DNA of 64,000 nt from Sphaeramia orbicularis (taxonomy: Eukaryota > Chordata > Actinopteri > Kurtiformes > Apogonidae): assembly GCF_902148855.1 (NCBI RefSeq), contig NC_043964.1, positions 23,224,285 through 23,288,284 on the forward strand, given 5' to 3'. A program made the translations under genes and the position numbers. This document shows positions 13,601 to 23,870 of this stretch, piece after piece. The notes under the pieces are model-generated. The model was given only the letters and a program-made list of their open reading frames with translations. It had not been told where the DNA came from and did no database searches. The number at the start of each line of letters is the position of its first letter. Within the stretch, counting starts at the first letter, position 1.

Positions 13601-14583
13601 GTGATACAGAAACTGGATTCAATGTATTGAGATGCTTCAACAATCGTTGACTGATGAATAAAATCACAATACAAATCAATCATGAGAATAGTGGAGATGC
13701 ACTAGATCTGATAAAATAATTGGATCTGTTTGGATATTTGGTCAGATAAACGGCCAGTCTGAAAAGTCTGGGAACACATAATCTGACAGATTTATTTTCC
13801 CTCGAGTTTATCAGAGTTGTGTCAAATGAGAAACACTGAGGAAGAAAAACAGACAAATGTTTGGAAAGTGACCTGATATCAACCCTTACAGACCTAGAAG
13901 TAGTTTTGTGTAGACCTCCAAATGATTTTTTCTTGACATTCAAGCTTTTATAAGTCATTTATCAATATTTATTACACACTGTTGCTGATAAAGTTGGATT
14001 AAAATATTTTAACTGCTTCTCATGAAATGACTGTGACAGTGTGATTTATTCTTGATAGATAAAGTGTAGCTGGGGCTCAGTGTATAATCACTGTACCTGG
14101 TCCAAGGTGATAAATAGGAATAAAAAGAGGAATGCACCTGAAAACAACATTGTTCCAACTTTGGTAACAGTGTATTACTATGATAAATTAAAAAATGAAA
14201 TTGCTCATTATTAACTGAAAATTGGTAACATATTACATTTCAAAACTAGCCTTCCTGTGTCTGGTATTAACACAGATATAATTCTTAACATAAATAATCT
14301 GTTACAGAAATGTTTTTGGTTTTTTTGCTTTGTTTTTTTTTGTTTTGTTTTGTTTTTTTTTTTTAGATAATATCCTCTCCATACCCCATCCTTACTGACC
14401 TTCACTCTCCTCAAAGGTGATGAGGGCAGAAGCAGACGCTGCCTTGATGGTGGTGACAGAATCTATTTCCCCTCCTCCGTTCCTGGTTCTTAGGAAGTGG
14501 ATTAATATTTTGTCTTCCAACCTGTCCTCCTCTAATTCTGTGGGCAGACCACTCACCCTCACAGTCCTGCCCAGCTCTGCCAT
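4627..14583 (-). CDS. DTX3L-like E3 ubiquitin ligase with RRM/NID-like N-terminus and Deltex C-terminal domain, five coding exons
   Basis: Coding exons on the minus strand: 14583-14400, 12382-12279, 12192-9586, 5027-4819 and 4720-4627. All junctions are GT-AG and keep frame, giving 1065 residues. Residues 1 to about 95 form an RRM/NID-like fold (RTVRVSGLPTELEED near the start) as in DTX3L, RBM43 and NMI relatives. A second small domain follows, then a long serine-rich, probably disordered middle coded by one 2.6-kb exon. At 888-921 is a cysteine cluster resembling a RING. Residues from about 928 are a complete DTC domain with LPGY, IPDGIQG, HPSPGKPF, FEAFLPD, HKTS and GYPD..YL. In mammals DTX3L works with PARP9 in interferon responses and DNA repair, and DTC domains bind ADP-ribose or NAD. 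The RING looks degenerate: CVC replaces CxxC and the usual histidine is missing. The ATG was chosen because it directly follows a splice acceptor and begins the RRM. The 5' UTR exon was not located. Orthology to DTX3L itself or to a fish-specific paralogue is undecided. Confidence 0.88.
5235..5965 (+). repeat. Unclassified interspersed repeat, copy 1 (family A)
   Basis: It lies in the last intron of the DTX3L-like gene. It contains three successive monomers of about 175 bp, beginning near 5278, 5448 and 5625. Each starts with AGCAGCAAAACTA and carries CCAAATTGGGTTTA. A unique tail follows with ATGACATCAGCTGGATCGAT and GGGGTGGGGTTTGTTGTG. The same sequence recurs in reverse orientation near 33.8, 45.1, 46.7 and 47.6 kb. 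No coding capacity or clear terminal inverted repeats were seen. Confidence 0.8.
6823..7310 (+). mobile_element. Degenerate copy of TTAA-flanked MITE family B
   Basis: The sequence is collinear with the copy at 56274, sharing blocks such as AAACAGCCAC, TATGACCC.TTTGGA.GTTCAGAGGC and CCAGTAAAACCCA, but many positions differ. The ends are eroded and no flanking TTAA is evident. It lies in the last intron of the DTX3L-like gene. Confidence 0.6.
8040..8900 (+). mobile_element. Internally deleted Tc1-like transposon interrupted by a MITE
   Basis: An ATG at 8116 opens a frame beginning MPRLTIQHTEYATGMLSAGL and continuing VARRLRCHRSTISRL, the N-terminal helix-turn-helix typical of Tc1-type transposases. 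About 20 residues appear missing before QDRIMRL, the family's second DNA-binding region. After the inserted MITE, 8822-8880 encodes MRRRCTACLEVRGGHT, which resembles the extreme C-terminus of such transposases. The catalytic core is absent, so this is a nonautonomous relic. The outer ends are not defined and the coordinates are approximate. Confidence 0.75.
8270..8815. mobile_element. TTA-flanked MITE (PIF/Harbinger-like), nested in the Tc1 relic
   Basis: 546 bp. The left end TGCCGCGTTTCCACT matches the reverse complement of the right end (AGTGGAAACGCGGCA), and the similarity runs on for about 40 bp through GTACCGGCT..ACTCG. Both sides carry TTA (8267-8269 and 8816-8818), the 3-bp duplication typical of PIF/Harbinger. 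No coding capacity. Confidence 0.85.
9286..9360. repeat. AT-rich low-complexity tract (ATT/ATTT units)
   Basis: Runs of ATT and ATTT followed by a T run, in the intron just downstream of the large DTX3L-like exon. Confidence 0.7.
12383..14399 (-). other. First coding intron of the DTX3L-like gene
   Basis: The donor GTCAGT is at 14399-14394 and the acceptor CACACAG ends at 12383. The content is AT-rich with a T-rich tract near 14329-14365. No repeat shared with the rest of the window and no additional exon was recognised. Confidence 0.7.
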
Positions 14584-14599
14584 CTGCTGGAGGAAACAC

Positions 14600-15001
14600 A
14601 ATCACTGCTGAGGGCAAAAGACACTCAGTACCTGCAGGGTTTTCACTGACAGCAGCGTGAAAATGTCACAGAGGGCACAGCAACGTGAATAAAATGACAA
14701 CAGGCCAAAACTATTCTTGTCTCTTCATGAACATGTGCATTTTACTATCAGATACATTTCAGAGACCCCACCCATTACAAGAGGAACTGAAAGGAGACAT
14801 ATTTGATAATATAACACCCTCTATTGGGGGTTACTAGGACACTACATCAACATCATCCTTAACGCCCATTTTATCAGCCGTCACCAATTAGACTCTTTTT
14901 GTTATAAACAAAGAAGACACAGAGAAATACAACTATCATATTTAATCTTAATGTTTATGCTTGACTATTTACACATTTACTTTACAATCCTTTTAGTATA
15001 A
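14600..15001 (-). promoter_or_regulatory. Probable 5' flank or 5' UTR intron of the DTX3L-like gene
   Basis: The start-codon exon is preceded by two possible acceptors (CCCTCAG and TTTCCTCCAG), so a noncoding first exon probably lies upstream. At 14783-14794 the plus strand reads GGAACTGAAAGG, one change from the IRF/ISRE core GAAACTGAAA. DTX3L is interferon-inducible in mammals, so a functional site is plausible but unproven. No TATA box or GC-rich island was identified. Confidence 0.3.
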
Positions 15002-15132
15002 CTTTAGATCAGGGGTGTCAAACATACGGCCCATGAGCCAAAACCAGCCCACAAAGGGTCCAATCAGGCCTGTGGGGTGAATTTCAGAAATGCAAAAATT
15101 TCACTGAAGATATTAATAATCAAGAGTATTAA

Positions 15133-15721
15133 CCCTTTCATGCACAGTGGTCACTACAGCGGACAGCTATTCAAAGCTGTTCTTTTGTATATTCACCAAT
15201 TTTGTGGTTTTAGTTCTATATCAGCCAACAAAGTGGATGTTCATGCATCATCCCATACACTGATATTCATACCATTACTGTAACTTTGCTCCTCTTGATA
15301 AACCTAATCTGCACTAACACGTTTGAGTGTAAATCAATTGCTTGTTATTGTTATTAGACTGTAATTAACAGGGTTTTTTGTTTTGTTTTTTTTTTTAACA
15401 AAAAGGGTTTTTTTTGCATATTATCTCCATGAAGTGAGTAATAACTAGCATTAGAGTATGTTAAAATGTGAGAAAACATCAGATTAGCTGCATTAAAAAT
15501 GTTATTATTTCAAAATCTTCACACAGTATGTCAGCAAATACATGACTTTTCTTCAAAAATGAAATGTATGGTATCCAGCTGAGTAGACATTTTTACAAAT
15601 CCATGAAAAATAGGTTCATAAAAATGGTTTTAATTGCATTGTTTTTTTAATGCCTAGAGTAATGAAAACACTCAGGAAAAAAAATCTTAATTAAGGCTCT
15701 TGTAATTCATGCATGAAAGGG
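15133..15721. mobile_element. TTAA-flanked piggyBac-like MITE family C, copy 1
   Basis: It begins CCCTTTCATGCA and ends TGCATGAAAGGG, with TTAA on both sides (15129-15132 and 15722-15725). The terminal CCC/GGG with TTAA duplication is the piggyBac signature. It is noncoding and nested in hAT-like element 1. Two more copies lie at 47039 and 61126. Confidence 0.85.
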
Positions 15722-16118
15722 TTAAAAATTATTTTAGTTCAGGTGTTGCATACAGTCCAATTCAGTCTTAAGTGGACCAGACCAGTAAAATACTACCATA
15801 AAGCCCAATAAATAATGACTAATCCAAATTTTTCTTTTTGTATTAGTGTAAAAAAAGTTCAATTGCATTAAAATGTTTACATTTACAAACTATCCTTTCA
15901 CAAATAAAATCAAGTATGAACAACATGAAATGTCTTAAGAGAAGTAAGTGCAATTTTAACAATATTCTGCCTGTTACTAAATGTTTTGTGCCTTCCTTGA
16001 TCCACTGTGATCCGTTGAAATGCACATGCATAAATGATAAGCTGCTGAGCTATAATATTAATAAAATTGCACTTAATTTTCTTAAGACATTTCAGGTTCA
16101 TATTATTCATGTTTTTGT

Positions 16119-16661
16119 CCCATAAAGACCCAGTGCTATATTTGTGGCAATTCCCAAATGAATTGTTCTCCACATTTAACCTTTCTTAAGTGATTTATCA
16201 TCATTTATTGTAATATCATCTTCTTTATTTTGCATTTTTTTTCAGTGTAAATCAGGTATTTTTCTGTATTTAATTGACTGATCTTGTAAATGTTCATAAA
16301 AGCTCAGAGTAAAGTTGAGGATTATTAAATCAGAAACATAGAAAACTGAAGAAAAAGTGACTTTTTCAGCAAAGATATCATTAACCGAACATAAAAACAA
16401 GCATTTACAACCACTGTCATTTATCAAACTACATGGCTTTTACTGATGAATCAGTGTTGTAGACGATGACAGTGTTTCCATGGTAACCATGGAGCCTCTG
16501 AAATTCCAAATGGGTCATATCTGATGACCATGAAAAGATGACAAACTGCATTTTACACCAATTATTTGCATGTATTGATAAAATGAGTGGATCAACAGGT
16601 TTAAAATACTGTACATTAATAGACAATATAGGTCACCGGTGGATGTTTGGGTCTTTGTGGG
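16119..16661. mobile_element. TTAA-type MITE family B, copy inside hAT-like element 1
   Basis: It begins CCCATAAAGACCCAGTG and ends GGGTCTTTGTGGG. The right side is followed by TTAA (16662-16665); the left flank has lost it. The interior matches the copies at 48146 and 56274, for example CCATGGAGCCTCTGAA and TCATATCTGATGACCATGAA. Noncoding. Confidence 0.75.
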
Positions 16662-16842
16662 TTAAAGGATAGTCTGTAGATGTAAACATTGTCATAGCAT
16701 AATTTAACTTTTTTCACTCTAAAACACAGAGAAAAATTTGGAGTTATTATATATACTTTACTATGCGATTATTCACTGGTCTGGCCATTGAACTGAATGT
16801 GGTCCCTGAACTAAAATGACTTTTGACACCCTTGCCTTTGAT

Positions 16843-17704
16843 CAGGGGTGTCAAACATGCAGCCCGGGGGCCAAATGCAGCCCGCCAAAGGGTCCAGTTT
16901 GGCCCCTGGGATGTTTTTGCCAAGTGCAAAAATTCCACAGTCTTGAATTGAATTAAGCAACAAAAATTTTGCTTGAATTAAGGAAAGAATTTTGAATTAA
17001 GCCAAAAGAAAAAAAAAATCTTCAAGTAAAAAAAAATCTTCAATTGAGCCAAAAAAAAATCTCAAATTTAGCAAAAAATCTTGAATTAAGACCAAAAAAA
17101 AATCCTCAATTAAGTAAAAAAAATCTTGAATTAAGCAAAAAAAAAAAAAAAAAAAAACATCTTCAATTAAGTGAAAAAAAATCGTGAATTAAGCCAAAAA
17201 AAAATGTAGAATTAACAACTTAATTTTTTTTCCTTTGTTTTAGTGCAAAAAATAACATTAAATTATGAAAATATTTGCATTCACAAACTATCCTGTAACA
17301 CTAAAATGTGAATAACCTGAAAAAATATGAACAACCTGAAATGTCTAAAGGAAATTAAGCACAATTTGAACTCTTTTCTGCCTGTTCCCCAGTGTTTAGT
17401 ATCTTTGTAGATCTGATCCATAATGCACATGGACAAATAAGTGGAGGAATAATATTGTTAAAATTGCACAAAATTTTCTTACGTTTTTTAATTAAAATTT
17501 AATTTTTTTCAGGTGTTTTTTTTTATTTTTTTAAATAATTTATAAAAGTAAGTATTTTCATAATTTAATGGGTTTTTTTTACACTAAAAGACAAAAATTT
17601 GGAGTTGTCATTATTTATAGGTTATTATTTTTCTGGTCCAGCCCACTTCAGATCAAATTTAGCTGAATATGGCCCCTGAACTAAAGTGACTTTTGACCCC
17701 CTTG
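16843..17704. mobile_element. hAT-like nonautonomous element 2, abutting element 1
   Basis: The left end CAGGGGTGTCAAACATG and right end TTTGACCCCCTTG are inverted. The flanking octamers CCTTTGAT (16835-16842) and CCTTAGAT (17705-17712) match at seven of eight positions. The interior near 16940-17230 is filled with degenerate repeats of the form CTTGAATTAAGC followed by A runs. Noncoding. Confidence 0.75.
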
Positions 17705-17712
17705 CCTTAGAT

Positions 17713-18360
17713 GTTCTGTTGTTCATATCCTTGACTAGAAGCTCCAGCATGTGCAGACTGTGACAGTTGACGTTAACGCCCCTTGTTTCCTTTCTTCCTG
17801 CTTCCGATCTACAGTGTATTTTTATCCTGATGCCACAATAACAAACTACAACAATCACAACAGCACGTCTACTTCTGAACCAGACATGTACATTACACAT
17901 ATGCCATTCACATTACAACAGTTTCTGTCACATGTGAGTTTATTGGTCTAATTTGCTGCCATAAGTCAAAATATGCGTAAAATGCTGCGCGTCCGGGTGC
18001 CAACAGAGTATGATGGCCTGTGTCTACGACAAAAAAGAAAAGCCGAAATGCTCAATGCACTGTCAAGGAAGTGGAAAAATCAGACACATCTACACACGTC
18101 TGCCGGCCTATCGCACACACTAATCGACGCATCTTATGTTTGGGGGAAGATGCGATTGTGTACCAGAATCCCTTACGCATCTAGAACATTTACAATAATC
18201 ACTGACCTTAGACATTTCACGGCGGATCCTCGCTTTCTATCAAAGAGCGTCACACTTTACAAGCCATGGAAGAAAAGTGAAACTAGAAAACTACTATGTT
18301 GTTTGTCTGGTCTGCACTAGAGGGCGACCAAGTGTTGTCACATAATAAACTGAATTTGCA
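17713..18360 (+). other. Unrecognised segment with a 115-codon open frame
   Basis: The plus strand has an open frame from ATG 17973 to 18320 (MRKMLRVRVPTEYDGLCLRQ at its start), rich in K and R, with no domain I recognise. No convincing splice sites or promoter surround it, and no second copy was seen in the window. It may be chance, a fragment of a diverged element, or part of a gene; I cannot choose. Confidence 0.2.
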
Positions 18361-18424
18361 TTGCATTTGTAAACAGCCTTAAAACAAACACACAAGGTAG
18401 GATAATGAATACACAGTTATGTAA

Positions 18425-18499
18425 GAAAAACACCAAGCAGGTAAAGACAATGAAAGAGAAATAAAACACAGGCAAATAAGCTTTAAACTATGAATGAAA

Positions 18500-18534
<35 letters not shown>

Positions 18535-18954
18535 ATAATAATAATGTAATAAATTGAGAGGAAAAAATGAGAATAACATGAAGTTATTACTTCCATTTAC
18601 TGCCCAAATACCCCATGTAAAATGAAATAAAATAAAATATAAAATCAAAGTGTCCCTATGTAAAACAAACATACTGTGGATCTATTATTATATATTTATA
18701 TCAGTAGAAGATGGTGACATCAGATGCCATTTAATAAAAACAATGACCCAAATAATTTCCACATTAGCATCAAACTGACCCCACTGACCGTCTTCCCCCT
18801 TCATTCATTAAAATAAAGTAAAAGTTCACCAAATCAAGCAAAACACAGAGCAGGTAAAGACAATGATTTAGAAATAAAACACAGGCAAGTAAGCTTTAAA
18901 CTATGAATAAAATACTGCTGCTACTACTACTACTATTACTACTACTACTACTAT

Positions 18955-18986
<32 letters not shown>

Positions 18987-19311
18987 ATAATAATAATAAT
19001 AATAACAATAATAATAATAATAAACTGAGAGGAAAAAATGAGAATAACATGAATTTATTACTTCCATTTACTGCCCAAATACCCCAAGTAAAATGAAATA
19101 AAATAAAATATAAAATAAAAGTGTCCGTGTCTGTATGTAAAACAAACATACTGTGGATCTATATTTATATCAGTAGAAGATGGGTGACGTCAAATGCCAT
19201 TTAATAAAAACAATGACCCAAATAATTTCCACATTAGCATCAAAGTGATCCCACTGACCGTCTTCACCCATCATTCATTAAAATAAAGTAAAAGTTCACC
19301 AAATCAAGCGA
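18425..19311. repeat. Local tandem duplication with ACT/AAT microsatellites
   Basis: Two head-to-tail units, about 18425-18840 and 18841-19311, share almost all of their sequence from AGCAGGTAAAGACAATGA to AAAGTTCACCAAATCAAGC. Each contains an ACT-repeat followed by AAT-repeat tract; the second unit is longer mainly because this tract expanded (18918-19022 against 18501-18545). Confidence 0.9.
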
Positions 19312-19690
19312 TTGTTTGGATCTAAAAAAAAAAAGAAAAAAAAAGAAGTCAGTAAAAAACAATTTGCTTTAAAAAAAAAAAAAAAAAAACTCTGTACACT
19401 CTACAGTGGTCAACATTTCCAATCAGTTTCATATTCAGTCATTTATTTATATATACTCATATCCTGCTAATAAATCAGATCAACATTACATAATCCATTT
19501 AATTATATTTTTGGCAAAATACTACATTCACAAATGTAAATTCTCAAATCTCAAACCCTCTTTTTTAATTTTTAAAATTGAGCTTACCTAGTATATTTCA
19601 AACATTCAATACTCTAAAAATAGAAAAGCTATCAAAACCACTGATTTATGCAACAGATTTGAACTTTGTGTAATTTGATATATTTTCTTT

Positions 19691-19730
19691 TTTGTTTGTT
19701 TGTTTGTTTGTTTGTTTGTTTGTTTGTTTG
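19691..19730. repeat. GTTT tetranucleotide microsatellite
   Basis: About ten uninterrupted units, upstream of phb. Confidence 0.85.
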
Positions 19731-19949
19731 TATGGTTGTCCCCTGGCTATGTTCTGTTCTGTTCATGTCGTATTAGTATGTTAATATTGCATTGTGCTTG
19801 TCATGTCATTATTGTACTTTATACAACAATAAATAAACAAATATGTTGGGGGAAAAAAATTCAGTCATTTAGCAGTTGTCAAAAACAAACTGTAGGTGTC
19901 GGTATCGTTTCATTGAATACAAAACAGGAGCCGTAGAAGAAGAAAAGCT

Positions 19950-20070
19950 CTGCGTTTTGTCCAATCAGAGGCTACGTTACAACATGCGCTGCGCATGCCC
20001 AGAGTGACAAATGTTTCATGTGTAGTGCGTTGTCTTCGGTGGAGGTCACAGATAACTGCGTGGATCGGAG
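19950..20070 (+). promoter_or_regulatory. phb: Probable phb promoter and noncoding exon 1
   Basis: At 19984-19998 the sequence GCGCTGCGCATGCCC resembles an NRF-1 site, common at genes for mitochondrial proteins. About 70 bp downstream, GGATCGGAGGTGAGT contains a consensus donor near 20070, suggesting that a short noncoding exon 1 ends there. The start site itself is inferred. Confidence 0.5.
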
Positions 20071-20596
20071 GTGAGTTATGACACGCTGTGTGTTTGTGTC
20101 ACTTAATACAGTCAACTTTACAGTCAAAATGTCAATAACAATAAGTACACTGCAAATAGGATATTATAGTTGACGTGGTGTCTATGATTAATGTGAAGGT
20201 TTAAGGCGGCTGCTGGTAAACGCTGTTAGCAAGAGATAACATGTGTGCATTGCCCGGCATGCTATATGGACTTATCTAACATGGGGTTTTTAATCGCTTT
20301 AGTGTGTCTAATATTTTGTATGCTGACTTATATAAATGTCGCTAACTTTGAAACACTCATTTTAATTAAGTCAAGTTAGCTTGCTAGCTGTGTTAGGTGC
20401 TGGGAAGCTACTTCTAGGTGCTAAGCTAACTCCCACAATCTTGGCATCAATCAACTCAAGGCCAAAGCCAAACAGGTTCTATACAGAAGGATTTAACCCG
20501 ACTGCAACCTGTTCAATGTCATAAACACTTAAAAGACTTGAGTGCTCGTAATATGTTCTTATTTTCTCTGCTTTTCTGTGCTGATAGTTTGCTGTC

Positions 20597-23113
20597 ATGG
20601 CCAAGCTGTTCGAGTCTATTGGGAAGTTGGGGTTGGCCCTGGCCATTGGTGGAGGTGTGGTGAACTCTGCTTTATTTAATGGTGAGTGTTTATCAACTTA
20701 ACTTTATATATGCTTTTGATATTTAACTCTGTGTCATTTTCCTGGTTTTAACAATAGTGACATGTTTTTAAAATTAGAGCAGTTAGGATATATAATCATA
20801 TCATGAATTCAATGCCACATTTTAATATTTTATATGATTTCATTTGCTGTGAGGTGTAGGAATTACATTGTTTCTATAAAGAGCAAAATTATTTATTACA
20901 TCCATGTCCTGTATTGTAGGCAACCTCAAAAAAATCATCTCATCTGAGAGTCAAATGGCTACAACACATGACACATAAGTGTAACATCTATGATTTAATT
21001 ATCTCCACTTTGGGTATCTAAATGTTGTTTGTCAACTAATACAAAAATAAAAACAGCCTGAATGACATTATACAGGACATGAAAATATCAGTCACATTTT
21101 AGTCAGATTGGTAATTTAGCTGTTCATTTTCAGTGTAAATCATCTTCATTTATATCTAAAATGTATGATTAGCAACTTTTAGTTTCTATAGCACTACACT
21201 GCTTAATTTGTAATGTACGGAGGCATTCGAAGTTCAACAAAAAATTGCGGGGCATATGATGTCCATTCAAAGTCATTAGTAAGTAATTGGTAGCCATACT
21301 GAAATTTCTGTATATTTTTTTAAATGTTCAGCCCTGCTTTGTAGAATAATCTTGGTCCTTGAATCATAAAAATCATATCGTGTTAAATGCTCAAAGCTTA
21401 TGGCTGACAAACTAACTAATCTTCTTTCCACAGTTGATGCAGGGCATCGGGCAGTGATATTTGACAGGTTCAGAGGGGTCCAGGATGCTGTTGTTGGTGA
21501 AGGGACCCACTTCCTCATTCCCTGGGTTCAGAAACCAATCATCTTTGATTGCCGTTCCCGCCCTCGCAACGTGCCTGTCATCACAGGCAGCAAAGGTAAT
21601 TAAACAATCAAATGAACAGTTCTTTGCAGTTCATGCAGTAGGACTATTAAAATTCAGCATTTGTTGTTTTTAGGAGATTATTTACTCTTTGATTTAAATT
21701 TGAATAATCTTCTCCACAGATCTGCAGAATGTAAATATCACATTGCGTATCCTCTTCCGGCCTGTGAGCACCCAGCTCCCACGTATCTTCACCAGTATTG
21801 GAGAAGACTATGATGAAAGGGTGCTGCCATCTATCACCACAGAGGTCCTGAAGGCTGTAGTGGTGAGTATTATAAAAAAAAAAAAAAGAGAAAATGTTTG
21901 TGTTCTTATGTTTTGTTTGTTAAACGGGCTGTGAAAGTGATGTGGTTCAAATGTCATGTATCTGTTACAGGCTCGATTTGATGCAGGTGAACTCATCACC
22001 CAGAGAGAGCTGGTGTCTCGGCAGGTCAGCGAAGACCTGACGGAAAGAGCCTCCACCTTTGGCCTCATATTGGATGATGTTTCACTGGTATTATACTACT
22101 GGCAAACATTTTTTCCAACAATGTCCCTGTTGTGATTATAGTGGGTTTGGGCTAAAGAAGCACTTTGTTCTTTCAGACACATTTGACCTTTGGTAAGGAA
22201 TTCACAGAGGCTGTTGAAATGAAGCAGGTGGCCCAGCAGGAGGCAGAAAGGGCCCGTTTTGTTGTAGAAAAGGTAACATTTCCACACACAACTCCTACTG
22301 CGCATCCTTTTAGTAATAACACAAGACAAGTTGTGTATGATGACGGTGTGATGTGACCTCATGGAAAGCTTTATTTCGTTTTACATTTTAATGAAGTCCT
22401 CAACAAGTCACCTATTTGTGTAGTTTTTATTTAAAAATCTTAAATCTCAGATTTTCAATTCGGAATCTAACGTAATATAAAATGTTGAAATATAAACATG
22501 ACAAAGTAAGTAATTGTTATTGAGTCTGCTGTGGGGAGTGGTCTGCACCATACTTGGCAAAGGACAGTTATCTGTTCTGTATTAAACCTTTTACATCCAA
22601 ACTACATGTATGCTTTAGAATTCATACTTTTGAGTACAGCCTTCTCTTTTCGTTTTGGTGTCTCAAAGTCATGCTCCTGTTTTGAATTATTCCATTCTGT
22701 GCCATGTTCGCTCTTCATCTTGGTTGTGCCTGCTGCTTTCATGTTAACTTGTCTGCATCAGCGCTGTAAAGTGCCATCCAAATGACAAAAAGAGTGTGAT
22801 TTACAACAATAGATTCAATAGTAATATCATGTGCTGTATGTCACCATATAATGCAGTCTTGTAGTAAGTCTTGCTAAATTCTCCCTTTCATCCTTTTCAG
22901 GCAGAGCAGCAGAAGCAGGCAGCCATCATCTCAGCAGAGGGAGATTCCCAGGCTGCTTTGCTCATTGCCAACTCCCTGATGGAAGCTGGTGATGGCCTGG
23001 TGGAGCTGCGGAAGCTGGAGGCAGCTGAGGACATTGCTTTCCAGCTGTCCCGCTCCCGCAACGTTACTTACCTGCCCTCAGGACAGGGCACGTTGCTCCA
23101 GCTGCCCCAGTGA
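20597..23113 (+). CDS. phb: Prohibitin 1, six coding exons
   Basis: Coding exons: 20597-20681, 21434-21595, 21720-21862, 21971-22087, 22177-22272 and 22901-23113. All junctions are GT-AG and in frame, giving 271 residues against 272 in human. The N-terminus [20 protein letters not shown] supplies the hydrophobic membrane anchor. The band-7/SPFH domain follows with [27 protein letters not shown] and [13 protein letters not shown] helical stretch around [22 protein letters not shown] and [19 protein letters not shown] provides the coiled coil used for assembly with PHB2, and the protein ends [16 protein letters not shown]1 and PHB2 form a ring in the mitochondrial inner membrane that acts as scaffold and chaperone and affects m-AAA protease and cristae. 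Conservation is so high that alternatives such as PHB2 or an erlin are excluded. No broken features were seen. Confidence 0.98.
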
Positions 23114-23870
23114 TAACGTCCAACTTCATGTTCACCCTCCTGCTGTTAACTCGTGCATTGGTAGGGGCAGTTGAAGCGTTCAGTTCAATGGACCGTTTTC
23201 AACTTCATACACATTCCTCCCACTCTCTCTCTAACCAACTCTGGACTGAGCACTGCTGAATGCATCATCATGGGAGACAGAGTGAGAGGAGCTCTGCAGT
23301 TGATAAAATTGTCATATTCTGTGTGTGAGGAAGTGGAGACGCTGATTGCTTCAAATGAAGTAACCCACATCAAATACTTTGTTTTCAAAAGAAGTGACAT
23401 TGCAGTAAATTCTCTATAGATTTGTCTTTACTACATTGTCAGATTCAGAGCACTACATGTATGGATAGCAACTAAGGGATGTCTATACATTATGTGATAA
23501 ATTAGAAATAATAAATGCATTTACTCTGAAATTTTGCTTCTTCTTGCAGGACATTTTTACCAAACTGTGTAAATGAGTTGAAATCTGTGCAATGCTGTTA
23601 TTGGCTCTGCTTTGGATTCACTCTTCAACACGTAATCACTTAATGGGTTATCTGTTTGATTAAAATTATCTGTATTACAAGTATATCTGCTCTCAAGCAC
23701 TTGTTCCTTCATGAATAATATTGGTGCCCCCCATAATTTGGAATGCAGTGTGCCTGTCAGAAGATGGCGATTTCTTTATTGTTATCGCTGTGTCTTTAGT
23801 TTGTGTGGAGCCCCATGTTTCAAAATAGCTCAATTAAATTAAAATGTCTTTCTACCTCCCTTTGTAATGT
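23114..23870 (+). other. phb: phb 3' UTR (approximate)
   Basis: A plus-strand AATAAA lies at about 23509-23514, giving a 3' UTR near 420 nt. Weaker A-rich candidates follow to about 23850, where a longer form might end. No open frame of interest. Confidence 0.5.

Larger units (their letters stand above)
15010..16834. mobile_element. hAT-like nonautonomous element 1, carrying two nested MITEs
   Basis: The left end CAGGGGTGTCAAAC and right end TTTGACACCCTTG are inverted. The flanking octamers are CTTTAGAT (15002-15009) and CCTTTGAT (16835-16842), matching at six of eight positions. The interior is noncoding and shares the phrase AGTTCAGGT..CAGACCAGTAAAATACTA with the elements at 16843 and 52167. 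It is split by MITEs at 15133-15721 and 16119-16661, so its own length is about 0.7 kb. Confidence 0.75.

Noticed and set aside
18901-19149. Minus-strand frame with runs of Leu and Val
   Set aside because: It is a translation of the ACT/AAT microsatellite.
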